A stretch of DNA of 64,000 nucleotides from Arabidopsis thaliana (taxonomy: Eukaryota > Streptophyta > Magnoliopsida > Brassicales > Brassicaceae): contig NC_003074.8 of NCBI RefSeq assembly GCF_000001735.4, positions 16,561,261-16,625,260 on the forward strand, written 5' to 3'. The notes below the pieces were generated by a model. The model was given only the letters and a program-made list of their open reading frames with translations, ran no database searches and was not told the DNA's origin. The position numbers and the translations under genes are program-made. How positions within the stretch are numbered: the first letter of the stretch is position 1; each line of letters starts with the position of its first letter. Shown here in pieces: positions 53,650 to 64,000 of the stretch.

Positions 53650-56320
53650 TTTTTTTAATCTTTAGATATTTTTTCATGTAACGGTATTCATATTATTTCA
53701 TAATAAAACCATTTTTCTTTCAGTGATTTGTTAATAATTACCTAAATGATTATGTTAAATATAAAATAATGGGTTTTCTATACTAACTAAGAATTAGGCT
53801 AGTGTTCGTGAGACCCTTCGTTTGGAGCTAGAAGATTAATCCCTAGTTCGGTTATTGGTTGGGAAGGATTTCATATTCCGGGCCAGGAGATATATGAGTC
53901 TCACCTGGTAATTCCTTAGAGTTGTAGTTAATTAACGAATCAAAAAGAACATGCATTGATTATTTTATTGGCCCTTTGTTATATGTTTTCTTAAAAATGT
54001 GTAACGCTTAAAATTTCTTGCAAATTACTTGTAGTTTCAATAGTTTAAAAATTTTAAAGACTTATTGAATGACTTTGTATCACTTCATTTTATATTCAAA
54101 GACTCTGTATCAATATGAGATTATTATTTTTTCTTTATTTTGTGGTGTCTAAAGAATCACTTCAAATAGATCTTCATTGTAAATATTCATAGGTGAAAAG
54201 TTAGACATGCTCGAGCACCACTGAATTATTTTAAGATCATATCCATGTACTTTTAATTTGCAATATAAAAGGAAAAATATTAGTTAAAAAAAAGGAAAAA
54301 GTATTTCTATAAGTCTTCAAATGCACAAGATTTTCTGAATTGAATGTTTTATGATTAGAGTTTTTCTCCCATTTTATCATATATACTGATAATATTAATA
54401 ACAAAATGATTTGAACCCCTTACATGTGCTCGAGGAGCTGATGCACATGGTCCATCCAACATTTTTTTTTATAAGTAAATCTGTTACAATTAGGGTCCAA
54501 ATTTTTATTAAAAAATAAAATATAGGAAATGATGACCAATTCTTTTTTTTAGCACATGATTTTTAATTATTTTGAGCCAGCCCTAAGTAAAAAACGTATA
54601 GGCTTTTGTCGACGATTATGTTATAAACTTATAACTAGATAAGAACTCGCATCTAGTGTGGGATGAAACGATTAAAATAAATTATTTGATAAAATTATTG
54701 ATATTTAATATTTGTCTGTATATAATAAAACATGTAATTAATGTTTTTATTTTATTTTAATTTATGTTTGTTTTGTGTAAAAATACGTTTCACCCGTGAT
54801 TGTTAAAGCTCTAATTCTTGAGTGGGTCGGAACTTGGTTTAATTTGCAACATAATACAAACATCGATATATCAGATCTTTTTTAGTTTGTGTTATAGTGT
54901 GCTCAGTGGGGCGGCTGTTGTACGGATAGATTTGAAAGGATTCTTTGTTATGATTCCAACGTTTTTGCAATCACTAGAGAAAACCAATGAGATTGTAAAA
55001 GAAAAACGGAAACAAAACAAAACAAAAGAGAAGAAAGCTAGAGAACAAAAAAATGATATTCACTAGACATGGTTTCGACGAAGAAACTGGAAACCAGCCA
55101 TCAAACAAATACAACAAAGATGATCTGAGCTTAGTCGAGAAAAAAGGATCCTGAATTGCTCGGATGATAAAATCAGACGTGGTTGGGATTTCTCTCTAAA
55201 ATGTTCTCATCATTTAATTTGGCCATTTGGATATGATTTAAATCCTAATTTCTAGCTTTAGTTTCTTGTTTTTTTTTTTAAATTAATCAAGCACAATAAA
55301 AACCTTAGACTTAGAACCCTCCATTTTTTTTCCAACAATTTTGAAAACTATATAAGTTCATTATTTTTATCTCTATATATATATATAAGCTTAAGAAAAT
55401 GTACGTATAATTATGTTTGTTCAAATGTTCATCCAGAATATTTTACGATGTCATATTGGTTTTGTTTTGTTATCATGTTGTGAAGTAAGTAATCATTTTT
55501 TTTATTGTCATTTCCGTTCTTGTATTAAAAATTATATATTGATGTGGTTGTTAAACCGAAAAAGAAGGTGAATTTGGTAGATCGCAATATTTATTGATGA
55601 AATTAAGAAAATATCAATAATATGATTTGGGTTCATTACATAGTTTTTTTTTTTACATGTGTAACCCCTTCTCACGGCCACGGTGAAATTTTCATAATAT
55701 ACACAAAAAGGGCAACAAATAAGAAATTTTCATTACATAGTATATTCCTTAATTTTGTTTTTATTCTCATTTAGTTTTTACTAGAAACATTAAAATGAAC
55801 TTATATTTGTAACGTGCTATTTTGTTTTCTGAACTATCAAATGAACGTCTAACAAAATCAAACTCAAAAACTTATAATTTATAACTCTAATTTCCATTTA
55901 ATAAATAATATACCCACTAAATTAAAAGTTAAAAGTTAACTAGTAAAATCGACTATAATTGCAGAAAATTAGAAACTGTTTTATCCTTTCTTTACATTGT
56001 CGGTTTTCACCGTCCAATACTCCAATCCATTTTTAGTTTACTAACTAAAATTTTTTTATTTTAATTTACTTATCAAGTTTACCCAAGAATAATATTAAGT
56101 CTTACCAAGTCAAGACAGGGCAGTACGTATGAAGTGGGACTTGGGATTTAATGTCACATTTAAAGCTTAAACGTCAGTGTTTACTAGAAACTTTGACAAG
56201 TTCTTGATTGCAACACAACAATGATTGCGACAATATTAATAGATATATAGTTATATTTTCCACCACATATCTAATTCTTCATCTTCTCAACTAAACAAAT
56301 CAGTCACCGGGAAAAATATA
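53650..56320. other. Intergenic between peptide gene 6 and MLO3
   Basis: 2.7 kb without a supported gene. 53990-54035 (CTTAAAATTTCTTGCAAATTAC) resembles the 3' coding end of the peptide genes and may be a further relic. 54500-54590 is a repeat fragment related to 6390-6480 in inverse orientation. The region just before 56326 is the MLO3 promoter and leader. Confidence 0.4.
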
Positions 56321-56325
56321 AAGAG

Positions 56326-59300
56326 ATGACGGATAAAGAAGAAAGCAACCACTCCTCGGAGGTTGGCGCCGTCCGATCCCTCCAAGAAACTCCCACTTGG
56401 GCTCTGGCCACCGTTTGTTTCTTCTTCATCGCTGTTTCCATTTGCCTCGAGCGTCTCATCAATCTTCTATCCACTGTAAGTACAAATATGTATATTATAG
56501 GATCATATATACTTTCTTCTATACACTGTTTAAATTTTGACTAATCTCTTTAAGTTTTTTTTATAAATTTTTTGTTCTTGGAAAAGTAGAGTTTGGTTTA
56601 CACTTGCAAGAATTTAAATTGGATATATTTATATTTTATTAAATTAGATATATAGGTGAAGTAGTAAATATGTATGTTAATAAAAATGTATTTTAATATT
56701 TTAACCATTTTCGAAAAATATCAGCTAGATAACATGAGTTGAAATTTCAACAAAAAATAAAAAGCGAGTCGAAAGTTCAAGACAAAACTGTATTATATAT
56801 ATATTGTCTCTTTTCTTGCAGAGACTTAAGAAAAATAGAAAAACGTCGCTACTTGAAGCTGTAGAGAAGCTCAAATCAGGTAAAAAACTGTCCCATTCGT
56901 AGAAAAGTTCATTGGTCATCAATCTTTGTTTAATTTAAAAAGCTCAAACATCTTATAGTAAAAAAAAATCCTAAATTTTTGGATATGAAAATCAATTGAA
57001 ATATCTCTTCCAATTTTATTAATCTCTGAATTTTTAATGTTCTGTAAGGGCAGTTCTAATGGTGCTAGGATTCATGTCACTAATGCTAAATGTAACTGAA
57101 GGAGAAGTTTCGAAGATATGCATTCCTATAAAGTATGCCAATCGAATGTTGCCATGCCGTAAAACCATAAAATCACATAATGATGTTAGTGAAGATGATG
57201 ATGATGATGATGGTGATAATCATGACAACAGCTTCTTTCATCAATGCTCTTCCAAGGTTCTTTTTGACCCTTTGATCTTTAATTAAAATCATTTTACAGT
57301 TTTATTTTCATTTATCTTTAAATCCAAGGTGGACATATATATAATGTATAAAAGTAGTATACAAAGGTTTTAACTTAGAAAAACAAAAGTTTTGATGACC
57401 AGTGAAACTGTAGATAGAAATTATGCAGCAATTTTGTTTTCTTAATCAATCACACAATTTAGTTTTTGATTTATGAATTTTCGTTAAATGATTTTCCAGT
57501 TTTCATAACCTTTTATTGCTTACTATTCTACAATATGATTATTTAAATAAGAGATTTAATCATATACATTTTTATATGCTTAACTTATGAAACTTCTGAA
57601 TCCAAAAGTTTTAAGATATCTTCTTGAAATCCAAGATGGAGGGAGAGAGGACCGCAAAATCCAAAAATGTCAACTAGTTTACTTTGACGTTGACTTGGAG
57701 TCTTGGACATTGTCGTTAGCTAGAGTCCACTAATCAAGAAAATTACGTCCAAATAAAAAAGAAAACAAAAAAAAAATTGTTGAGTTATGAACAAAATATC
57801 AAGAGTATGACTTTTTCTTTGCTTACTAAAGTAAATTTTATTTCGAAGTAACTAATCCGATTTAATAAAATAAAATTTGCAGGGTAAGACTTCACTAATA
57901 TCAGAAGAAGGGTTGACTCAGTTGAGTTACTTCTTCTTTGTGTTGGCATGCATGCATATTCTCTGCAATCTTGCTATTCTTCTCCTTGGAATGGCCAAGG
58001 TACTACATATATACACTATGCAATCAAATATTATAACATTACAATTGTTTAATAAAGACTTCAATAATTTGTGACATGGTTTTTTACTATTGTTTACATA
58101 CAAAGTTTTTTGTGTACGTAATACATATAGATGAGAAAATGGAATTCGTGGGAGAAAGAGACCCAAACAGTGGAGTATCTAGCAGCAAACGGTAAGATTT
58201 TTGTATTTTTCTACTACGAAATTACATGCAATGTCAATTATTTCTTAGTCGATAAGTTAATTAATATTTTATGAAAATTTAAAGATCCGAATAGGTTTAG
58301 AATAACAAGAGATACAACATTTGCTCGACGACACCTGAGTTCATGGACTGAAACATCATTTCAACTTTGGATTGTAAGTTCGTACCTATTATTAATCTTT
58401 AATTAATTTGTTAATTAACATTTATCTCAAATATATAGGTTTAACTATATTAATAATTAAGTTTTTTTCTTCTTAGAAATGTTTCTTCAGGCAATTTTAC
58501 AACTCAGTGGCGAAAGTAGATTACCTCACACTTCGGCATGGGTTCATCTTTGTTAGTACCTCATTTTTTGTCAATGAATAATTATTTAAAAATAAATAAA
58601 TTTTAAATTTAATGTGTTATTTTGATTATTGATGCAGGCTCATGTATCGTCAAATAATGCTTTCAACTTCCAAAACTATATACAGAGATCTTTACATGAA
58701 GATTTTAAAACTGTGGTTGGTATAAGGTAGTCATATTTGTGTATTTTACATGAATCTTAAGTAACAAAGTTAAATCAAATAAACTTTTTAATTTTGTTAC
58801 AGTCCTTTAATGTGGCTAACTGTGGTCATCTTTATGCTCCTCGACGTTTCTGGTAACTTAATTTATATATTTGTTAGCTTAAATAGTTAAATTAAAATAA
58901 TTATTAGTGATTACTCGTTTTTATCTTATCTTCTTCTTTTTTTCTTAATCATCAGGTTGGAGAGTATATTTTTATATGTCATTTGTGCCACTCATTGTAA
59001 GAGCTAATTTAATCTAGTTAAGACTAATTAACTATATGTGTAACTCAAATTATTGACGAACTAATATTGTTACGTAGATAGTTTTAGTGATCGGGACGAA
59101 ACTAGAGATGATAGTAGCGAAAATGGCGGTCACAATTAAGGAGAATAACAGTGTAATTAGAGGAACCCCTCTCGTTGAGTCAAACGACACGCATTTCTGG
59201 TTTTCCAATCCTCGTTTTCTCTTAAGCATTCTACACTACACGCTGTTTCTGGTAATCTTTTATAAACTACATGTCGTTTTTCCTAATGCTTCATCATAAT

Positions 59301-60092
59301 GCCAACATTAATTTTTCTAATACAGAACACCTTCGAGATGGCATTTATTGTGTGGATCACTGTAAGTTCTAATTTCTTATAGGGATTTTAATATTTGGAT
59401 TTATAAGAAAGGGAAAAATAATATAGGAAATTGTTATATGTGATGTATCTATAATTTTAATTATGAAATTAGTGGCAATTTGGGATTAACTCTTGCTACC
59501 ATGATAACCAAGGGATCATAATCACACGACTTGTATTAGCGTAAGCACTACAATTTATTTATTTTATCCCACAAATTATTTACATTTTCGAAATTATATT
59601 TTTGTATTAAAAATCATATCGTTAATATTAAGGATATTATGATTTATAGGGTGACAGTCCAGTTCTTGAGCAGCTACATTACATTGCCTCTTTATGCCAT
59701 TGTAACTCAGGTAATTTAGTCCAATATATATAACACCATTTTTAAATTAAATCGTTTTGCATTAGTATATAAATTATTACTGTTAGTGTAACCTAGTGAT
59801 CTGAATTTGATTTGGATGCATATATATATGTGTTTAGATGGGGTCAAGCTACAAGAGAGCAATCTTAGAAGAACAACTAGCAAATGTGTTAAGGCACTGG
59901 CAAGGGATGGTTAGAGACAAGAAAAAGACTATCCAAACGCCAGACACCGACAACAACAGTAACAATAACAATGGTGATATTGATTCTGGAGAAAGTCCGG
60001 TTCAGACAGAAGTTGCTTCTGAGTTTAGATTTTCGGGTAGACAATCGCCGATTTTACAAGAGATACAGATACAAGAGAAAACTGAAAGGTGA
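56326..60092 (+). CDS. MLO3: MLO3, seven-transmembrane MLO protein
   Basis: Fifteen coding exons: 56326-56475, 56822-56879, 57054-57256, 57883-57999, 58131-58191, 58285-58373, 58477-58551, 58638-58726, 58803-58852, 58956-58996, 59078-59251, 59326-59361, 59473-59540, 59650-59710 and 59838-60092. All are GT-AG and in frame, giving 508 residues. Family marks are [21 protein letters not shown] (first membrane helix), the long [18 protein letters not shown] loop, [13 protein letters not shown] (extracellular cysteines), the RHGFIF and [10 protein letters not shown] segments, FWFSNPRF, and the C-terminal calmodulin-binding stretch with LRHW. MLO proteins are plasma-membrane calmodulin-binding proteins; MLO3 is linked to restraint of defence and camalexin responses. 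An acidic run of Asp (about residues 120-130) lies in the first loop. It converges with IVD. Confidence 0.95.
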
Positions 60093-60398
60093 TCAGATTG
60101 ATGGAAAATGAGAAAGAGATTGTTGGTATTATTGTTAAGAACTTTTTAGAGTTGCCTTTACTAATTATTGACGAATCAAATGACAAAATAGTAAGTTTAA
60201 CCAGAAGTGTCAGTGTTAGATTGGCATGCTGGTATCGTGATAACATGTCACACATAATGTGACTAATAATTGATATGGTTTCTAGAGGATTGCTTGAAGC
60301 TATTTTTCTTATTGTGAGGTTATTAAGGACACTGTGAATTATATATACGTGTACAGAATGAAAATGTCGCATTGGCAATGCAGAAAACAGACTTATCT
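60093..60398. terminator. Shared 3' region of the convergent genes MLO3 and IVD
   Basis: Only 306 bases separate the two stop codons, so the 3' UTRs probably overlap or nearly touch. No precise poly(A) site can be fixed from sequence. Confidence 0.45.
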
Positions 60399-63300
60399 CT
60401 ATTCTTCTTTGAAAAGCTCGCGACCGATGACAATCCTTCTGATCTCGCTTGTCCCTGCACCGATTTCATATAGCTTTGCATCTCTTAGAAGGCGTCCTGT
60501 TGCATATTCGTTTATGTATCCATTTCCGCCTAAACATTGTATCGCCTGCAACATCAAACCAAATCTTTTAGTCTTAAAGGAAAGGTAACTAGGTGATCAA
60601 TATGTGTAGTTATGATCCCTTCGGAGGTTTGCTTTGCTGGTAACCATTAGAAAGACAAGAGACAACGCTTAAAACTGGTTTCGGGTTTGATCTAGCTTTA
60701 TGAGCTAGTGTCACAGTAACTTTAAGTATGAAGGAAAATAAGGGTACTTGACCTGTAAAGCGACCTGCGTTGCTCTCTCGGCCGCACAAAGAATAGTTCC
60801 GGCGCAGTCCTAGACAATAAGCAAATACACAAGAAGGCAGGTGTATTAGGTTGCGGTGGTGATGCATGACTATTTTCATAACAGGAAACTAGAAGGGATG
60901 GTTATTTATTATCAAATTACCTTTGGGTCAACTTTCCCATTGTCACAGTCCCTCGCAACAGAGTAAACGTATGACCTGATATGCCAAAGGAACAACTTTT
61001 TGCTTGAGCTACATTTCTATGGACAAAATAATTTCCAGAGTATTGAGAGAAGTTTTCTACCTTGAAGATTGTAATGCAGTGTACATATCAGCAACTTTAC
61101 CCTGAAATTCAACAGAATTGTTTTAGGAATCTTATGATTAAAGTTTGAGATATTCGGAAACGTTTATGAGAAGGATGATCAAGCTCAACCTGTATAAACT
61201 GAAATTCCCCAACTGGACGACCAAATTGTTCTCTCTGGCGAATATAGGGAAGAACATTGTCGAGGCATGCCTGCATGATCCCTAAGGGCCCAGCTGCTAA
61301 AACAAGTCTCTCCAAATCCAGACCTGACATCAGAACATACACTCCTGCACGTACAAACACTATGTACATCAGACAAGTATAGAGATGGGGATAGTAGCCT
61401 CGACTCAAGAAATATACAAGGCGTGTATGTAGCACAACATTACCATTTTGATCTCAGATATTAGATCCTCATAAAACTAGAAAAGCCAGACCATGCAATG
61501 CAAATTATCTATCAAACTAGAGATTAAGAGAGTTTCAGCAATCAAAACCTTTTCCTTCCTTGTCTAGAATATTTTCCTCTGGAACGAAGCAATTCTCAAA
61601 AACAAGCTCACACCTGCTCAGGAGAGACAGATGTTAGAGAGAAAGAGACAGTGAAAAAGGGATTTAATTTACACAGATATTTTTATCTTGAGAGAATGGG
61701 GATTACGTATCGCTTCCCCGCATTCCTAGTTTGTCCAATTTCTGAGCAGTACTGAATCTGCAAAGCAACCACAACAATAAATGGTTTTAAGGAACTCACT
61801 CTCTGAATTTGTTCCATTAGTTCTTTACTAAAGATCATAGAAAGTCAGTTTCAACAAGATTGAGAATTCACATACCCGGTCATTCCTTTCTCTATGATGA
61901 AAGCCGTGATTCCTTTGGAACCTGCTTTTGTATCAGTTTTCGCGTAAACAACCTGATCAAACCAAAAAAACAACAAATGGTAGAAAACTGTTAAAATTAT
62001 AGAAAATCAGTTTCAGAAGTTAACATATGAGCTAAACTATATTACCAGTGTTTCAGCAGATGGACCATTAGTGCACCACATCTTGTTGCCATTTAGTATA
62101 TAACCACCATCTACCTTCTCAGCCTTGCATTTCATGCCAACAACATCTGAACCAGCTGTAACGAAATAAAAAGTCAAATCAGTATACATCAGAACAAAGC
62201 ATCGGCTATATGTATGTATTGATGTGTTTCCTTCTCACAATCTCAAACTCTTGATCCGAAAAATATATATCTTACCATTAGGTTCACTCATTGCAAGAGC
62301 ACCAACATGCTCTCCACTGATAAGCTTCATAGCAGTGAATCAATAGTTAGCTAAAACTCTAACGACATTTTAAGAGAAAAAGATCAGGAGAAACATGCAA
62401 CAGTTCACAGATGAAGAAAATAAAAAACGGTCTTTCTATAAGGTGAGATTTCCAACACCGGTGATATTGGCTGATAAACCATTTGCATAGCAGTGACAAT
62501 ATCCGTAAGCTCAGACCATGATACAAAAGCTCAAGATGAAACCGTACCTTTGGCAAATACTTTTCCTTTTGGGCTGCAGTTCCATTCCTCACCTGTAAAA
62601 TAGTATTAAATCTTCTCTCTCAGACTCAAAAACTCAGATACTGCAACATAGTTTGTGAGATATATATTTACCAATTGATTGATGCAAAGGTTGGAATGAG
62701 CACCATAAGACAAAGCAACTGAACCCGAGGCCCGACTGATTTCCTCCATTGCAATACAATGATACAAGTAACCAAGACCTAGCCCTCCATATTCCTCTGC
62801 AGGTAGAGGAACATGCGATTAGGCTACCGTTCTAGACATAAAACAAAACATGACTGAGCTAATAGCAGAAGCATATGATCTTGTGGTAGGAGAGAAATCT
62901 ACCTGGCGCAGTGATTCCATGGAGATTAAACTCACCCATTAGCTTCCATAAGTTTACATCCTAGTTAAACAAGTACGAAAGATTAGATTTTGATGAGATA
63001 TATAAGCAACAAAAACCGTGAGAGAAAGGAGTTAACAACAAACCTTTGGAAATGAATTAGTTTTATCAATTCTTTCTGCATGAGGAGCGATATTATCTTG
63101 CGCAAACTTGGATACACTTTCTTTAAACTGCAGTTTCAATGGTAGTCACAAAAACAATTAGGTCGCAAAATGCATTCAAGAAAAAATATAAACGACTTAT
63201 GTCAATCAGCTGAAACAAAGTTAAATCAAATGATGAAGTGTTGTTCCCAATTCCATTTTCCACAACACACAATCATCAAATTAACTGACACAAATCTCTC

Positions 63301-63588
63301 AGATCATTTCGAATTGGCATGTCAAAACCCCAACACATCCAAGTCGAAAGCTACACTTAGAAAACACCAAACACCAATTTCCTTCGGCTCTCAAACGAGA
63401 AGATGGCAAATATACAGACACACAGATACACAACGAGAATCACAGATTTATGGAGAGAAGAGAGAGAGAGAGAGAACCTGTAACTGAGTGTCGTCGAATA
63501 GGAGAGACGAAGAACGAGAAGAGAAAGACCTCCTCCGCGTCTTGACGGCGTAACCGAGAATCGATCTGGCGGAGAAAAACCTCTGCAT
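60399..63588 (-). CDS. IVD: Isovaleryl-CoA dehydrogenase, mitochondrial
   Basis: Fifteen coding exons: 63588-63478, 63127-63044, 62960-62903, 62796-62672, 62592-62548, 62324-62276, 62155-62046, 61952-61876, 61757-61707, 61613-61549, 61344-61190, 61101-61061, 60975-60921, 60809-60753 and 60545-60399. Together they give 409 residues. The N-terminus ([20 protein letters not shown]) is an Arg/Ser-rich mitochondrial presequence. Acyl-CoA dehydrogenase signatures are [13 protein letters not shown] and [12 protein letters not shown] ... [17 protein letters not shown]. The Glu in SGLDLERLV corresponds to the catalytic base of human IVD (Glu254). The FAD enzyme oxidises isovaleryl-CoA in leucine breakdown and passes electrons through ETF/ETFQO to the respiratory chain; it is induced in prolonged darkness. 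The start is the only Met before the presequence. Confidence 0.97.
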
Positions 63589-64000
63589 ATCTTCGTTATT
63601 ACCGGTAAGTTAAAAACAAGAAAGATCGGAAGAATGTGTTCGTGTAAAAGAAATCCCAAACGGCTTTTTTTTTTTGTTATTAGAGAGCAGGCTTCTTCTA
63701 ATTGAGATTAAGTAGTTATAAAAATAGAAATTAATTTGAGATAAGGATTACAAAATTGGAATTGAGAAGAAGATATGAGCAATGAGTCATTGGTCCATCT
63801 AATCTAGTTCCGTATACCACTTTGCTATTTGCTACTCCTCCATACCACTGACACTGCTCTATTATACCATTTTCAAATCGACAAAAAAAAATTATTTTTT
63901 CATTTATAGTAAAGTTTTTGATATTAGAAGATATGTATATACTACAAGTCAAAACAATTGGTTGTGAGTGTTGATGAGAGAAGAACACATTAGTGTTTAG
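63589..64000. other. IVD promoter / upstream region
   Basis: 5' flank of IVD up to the window edge. A T-rich run at 63665-63676 and AT-rich sequence are seen, with no further gene. The reading frame at 63731-63988 (minus) shows no family features. Confidence 0.5.

Noticed and set aside
63170-63487. Plus-strand frame overlapping the first IVD exon and intron
   Set aside because: Non-conserved and antisense to a well-defined gene.
1-64000. CRISPR arrays, bacterial operons, rRNA or tRNA genes
   Set aside because: None seen: no spaced direct-repeat arrays, introns are plant-type, and no cloverleaf with intact A and B boxes was recognised. The A/B-box-like pair at 33.63 kb is only SINE-like.

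Overview
The window matches Arabidopsis thaliana or a very close relative (nuclear, chromosome 3). I assembled six spliced genes by hand from the sequence: a serpin, GRIK1, BALDIBIS/IDD9, SYP72, MLO3 and isovaleryl-CoA dehydrogenase. Their order and predicted protein lengths (393, 385, 446, 267, 508 and 409 aa) fit what I recall of the AT3G45220 to AT3G45300 interval. I recall GRIK1 as slightly longer than 385 aa. Gene names come from recognising the proteins; no search was run.

Layout. 1-3600 is AT-rich and holds two Helitron 3' ends. 3621-5070 is the serpin (minus). 5706-6026 is a solo Copia-type LTR, and 6917-7484 a non-autonomous hAT element. 7863-8390 is the intronless cell-wall proteoglycan core protein APAP1 (plus), convergent with the ten-coding-exon kinase GRIK1 at 9514-11609 (minus). 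From 14.5 to 53.6 kb lies an array of six intact, same-strand genes for small secreted peptides with six cysteines, plus two decayed copies. They resemble the ECA1-gametogenesis-related / DUF784 / prolamin-like group. The array is interrupted by a Ty3/Gypsy integrase remnant (22.1-23.0 kb), a Mutator-like element (26.1-27.0 kb), a near full-length L1-type LINE (27.97-33.38 kb, minus), a second truncated LINE (33.7-35.1 kb, plus), the zinc-finger gene BALDIBIS (35590-37290, minus), a hAT element with a recently broken transposase (39472-43044), and a Helitron end on the minus strand (45.82 kb). 50185-52044 is SYP72 (minus), 56326-60092 MLO3 (plus), and 60399-63588 the leucine-catabolic enzyme IVD (minus), which converges on MLO3.

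Functionally the conserved genes are unrelated single-copy loci: protease inhibition, wall glycoprotein, SnRK1 activation, root patterning, membrane fusion, a seven-transmembrane defence-related protein and mitochondrial leucine breakdown. The most distinctive part is the secreted-peptide array. The mature domain keeps the spacing C-x9-C-x15-CC-x9-C-x18-C in all six copies. Promoter blocks are shared within subgroups. Two copies have gained an in-frame upstream ATG inside what is 5' UTR in the other copies. The copies flanking BALDIBIS form two sequence subgroups, as expected for local birth and death split by transposon invasion.
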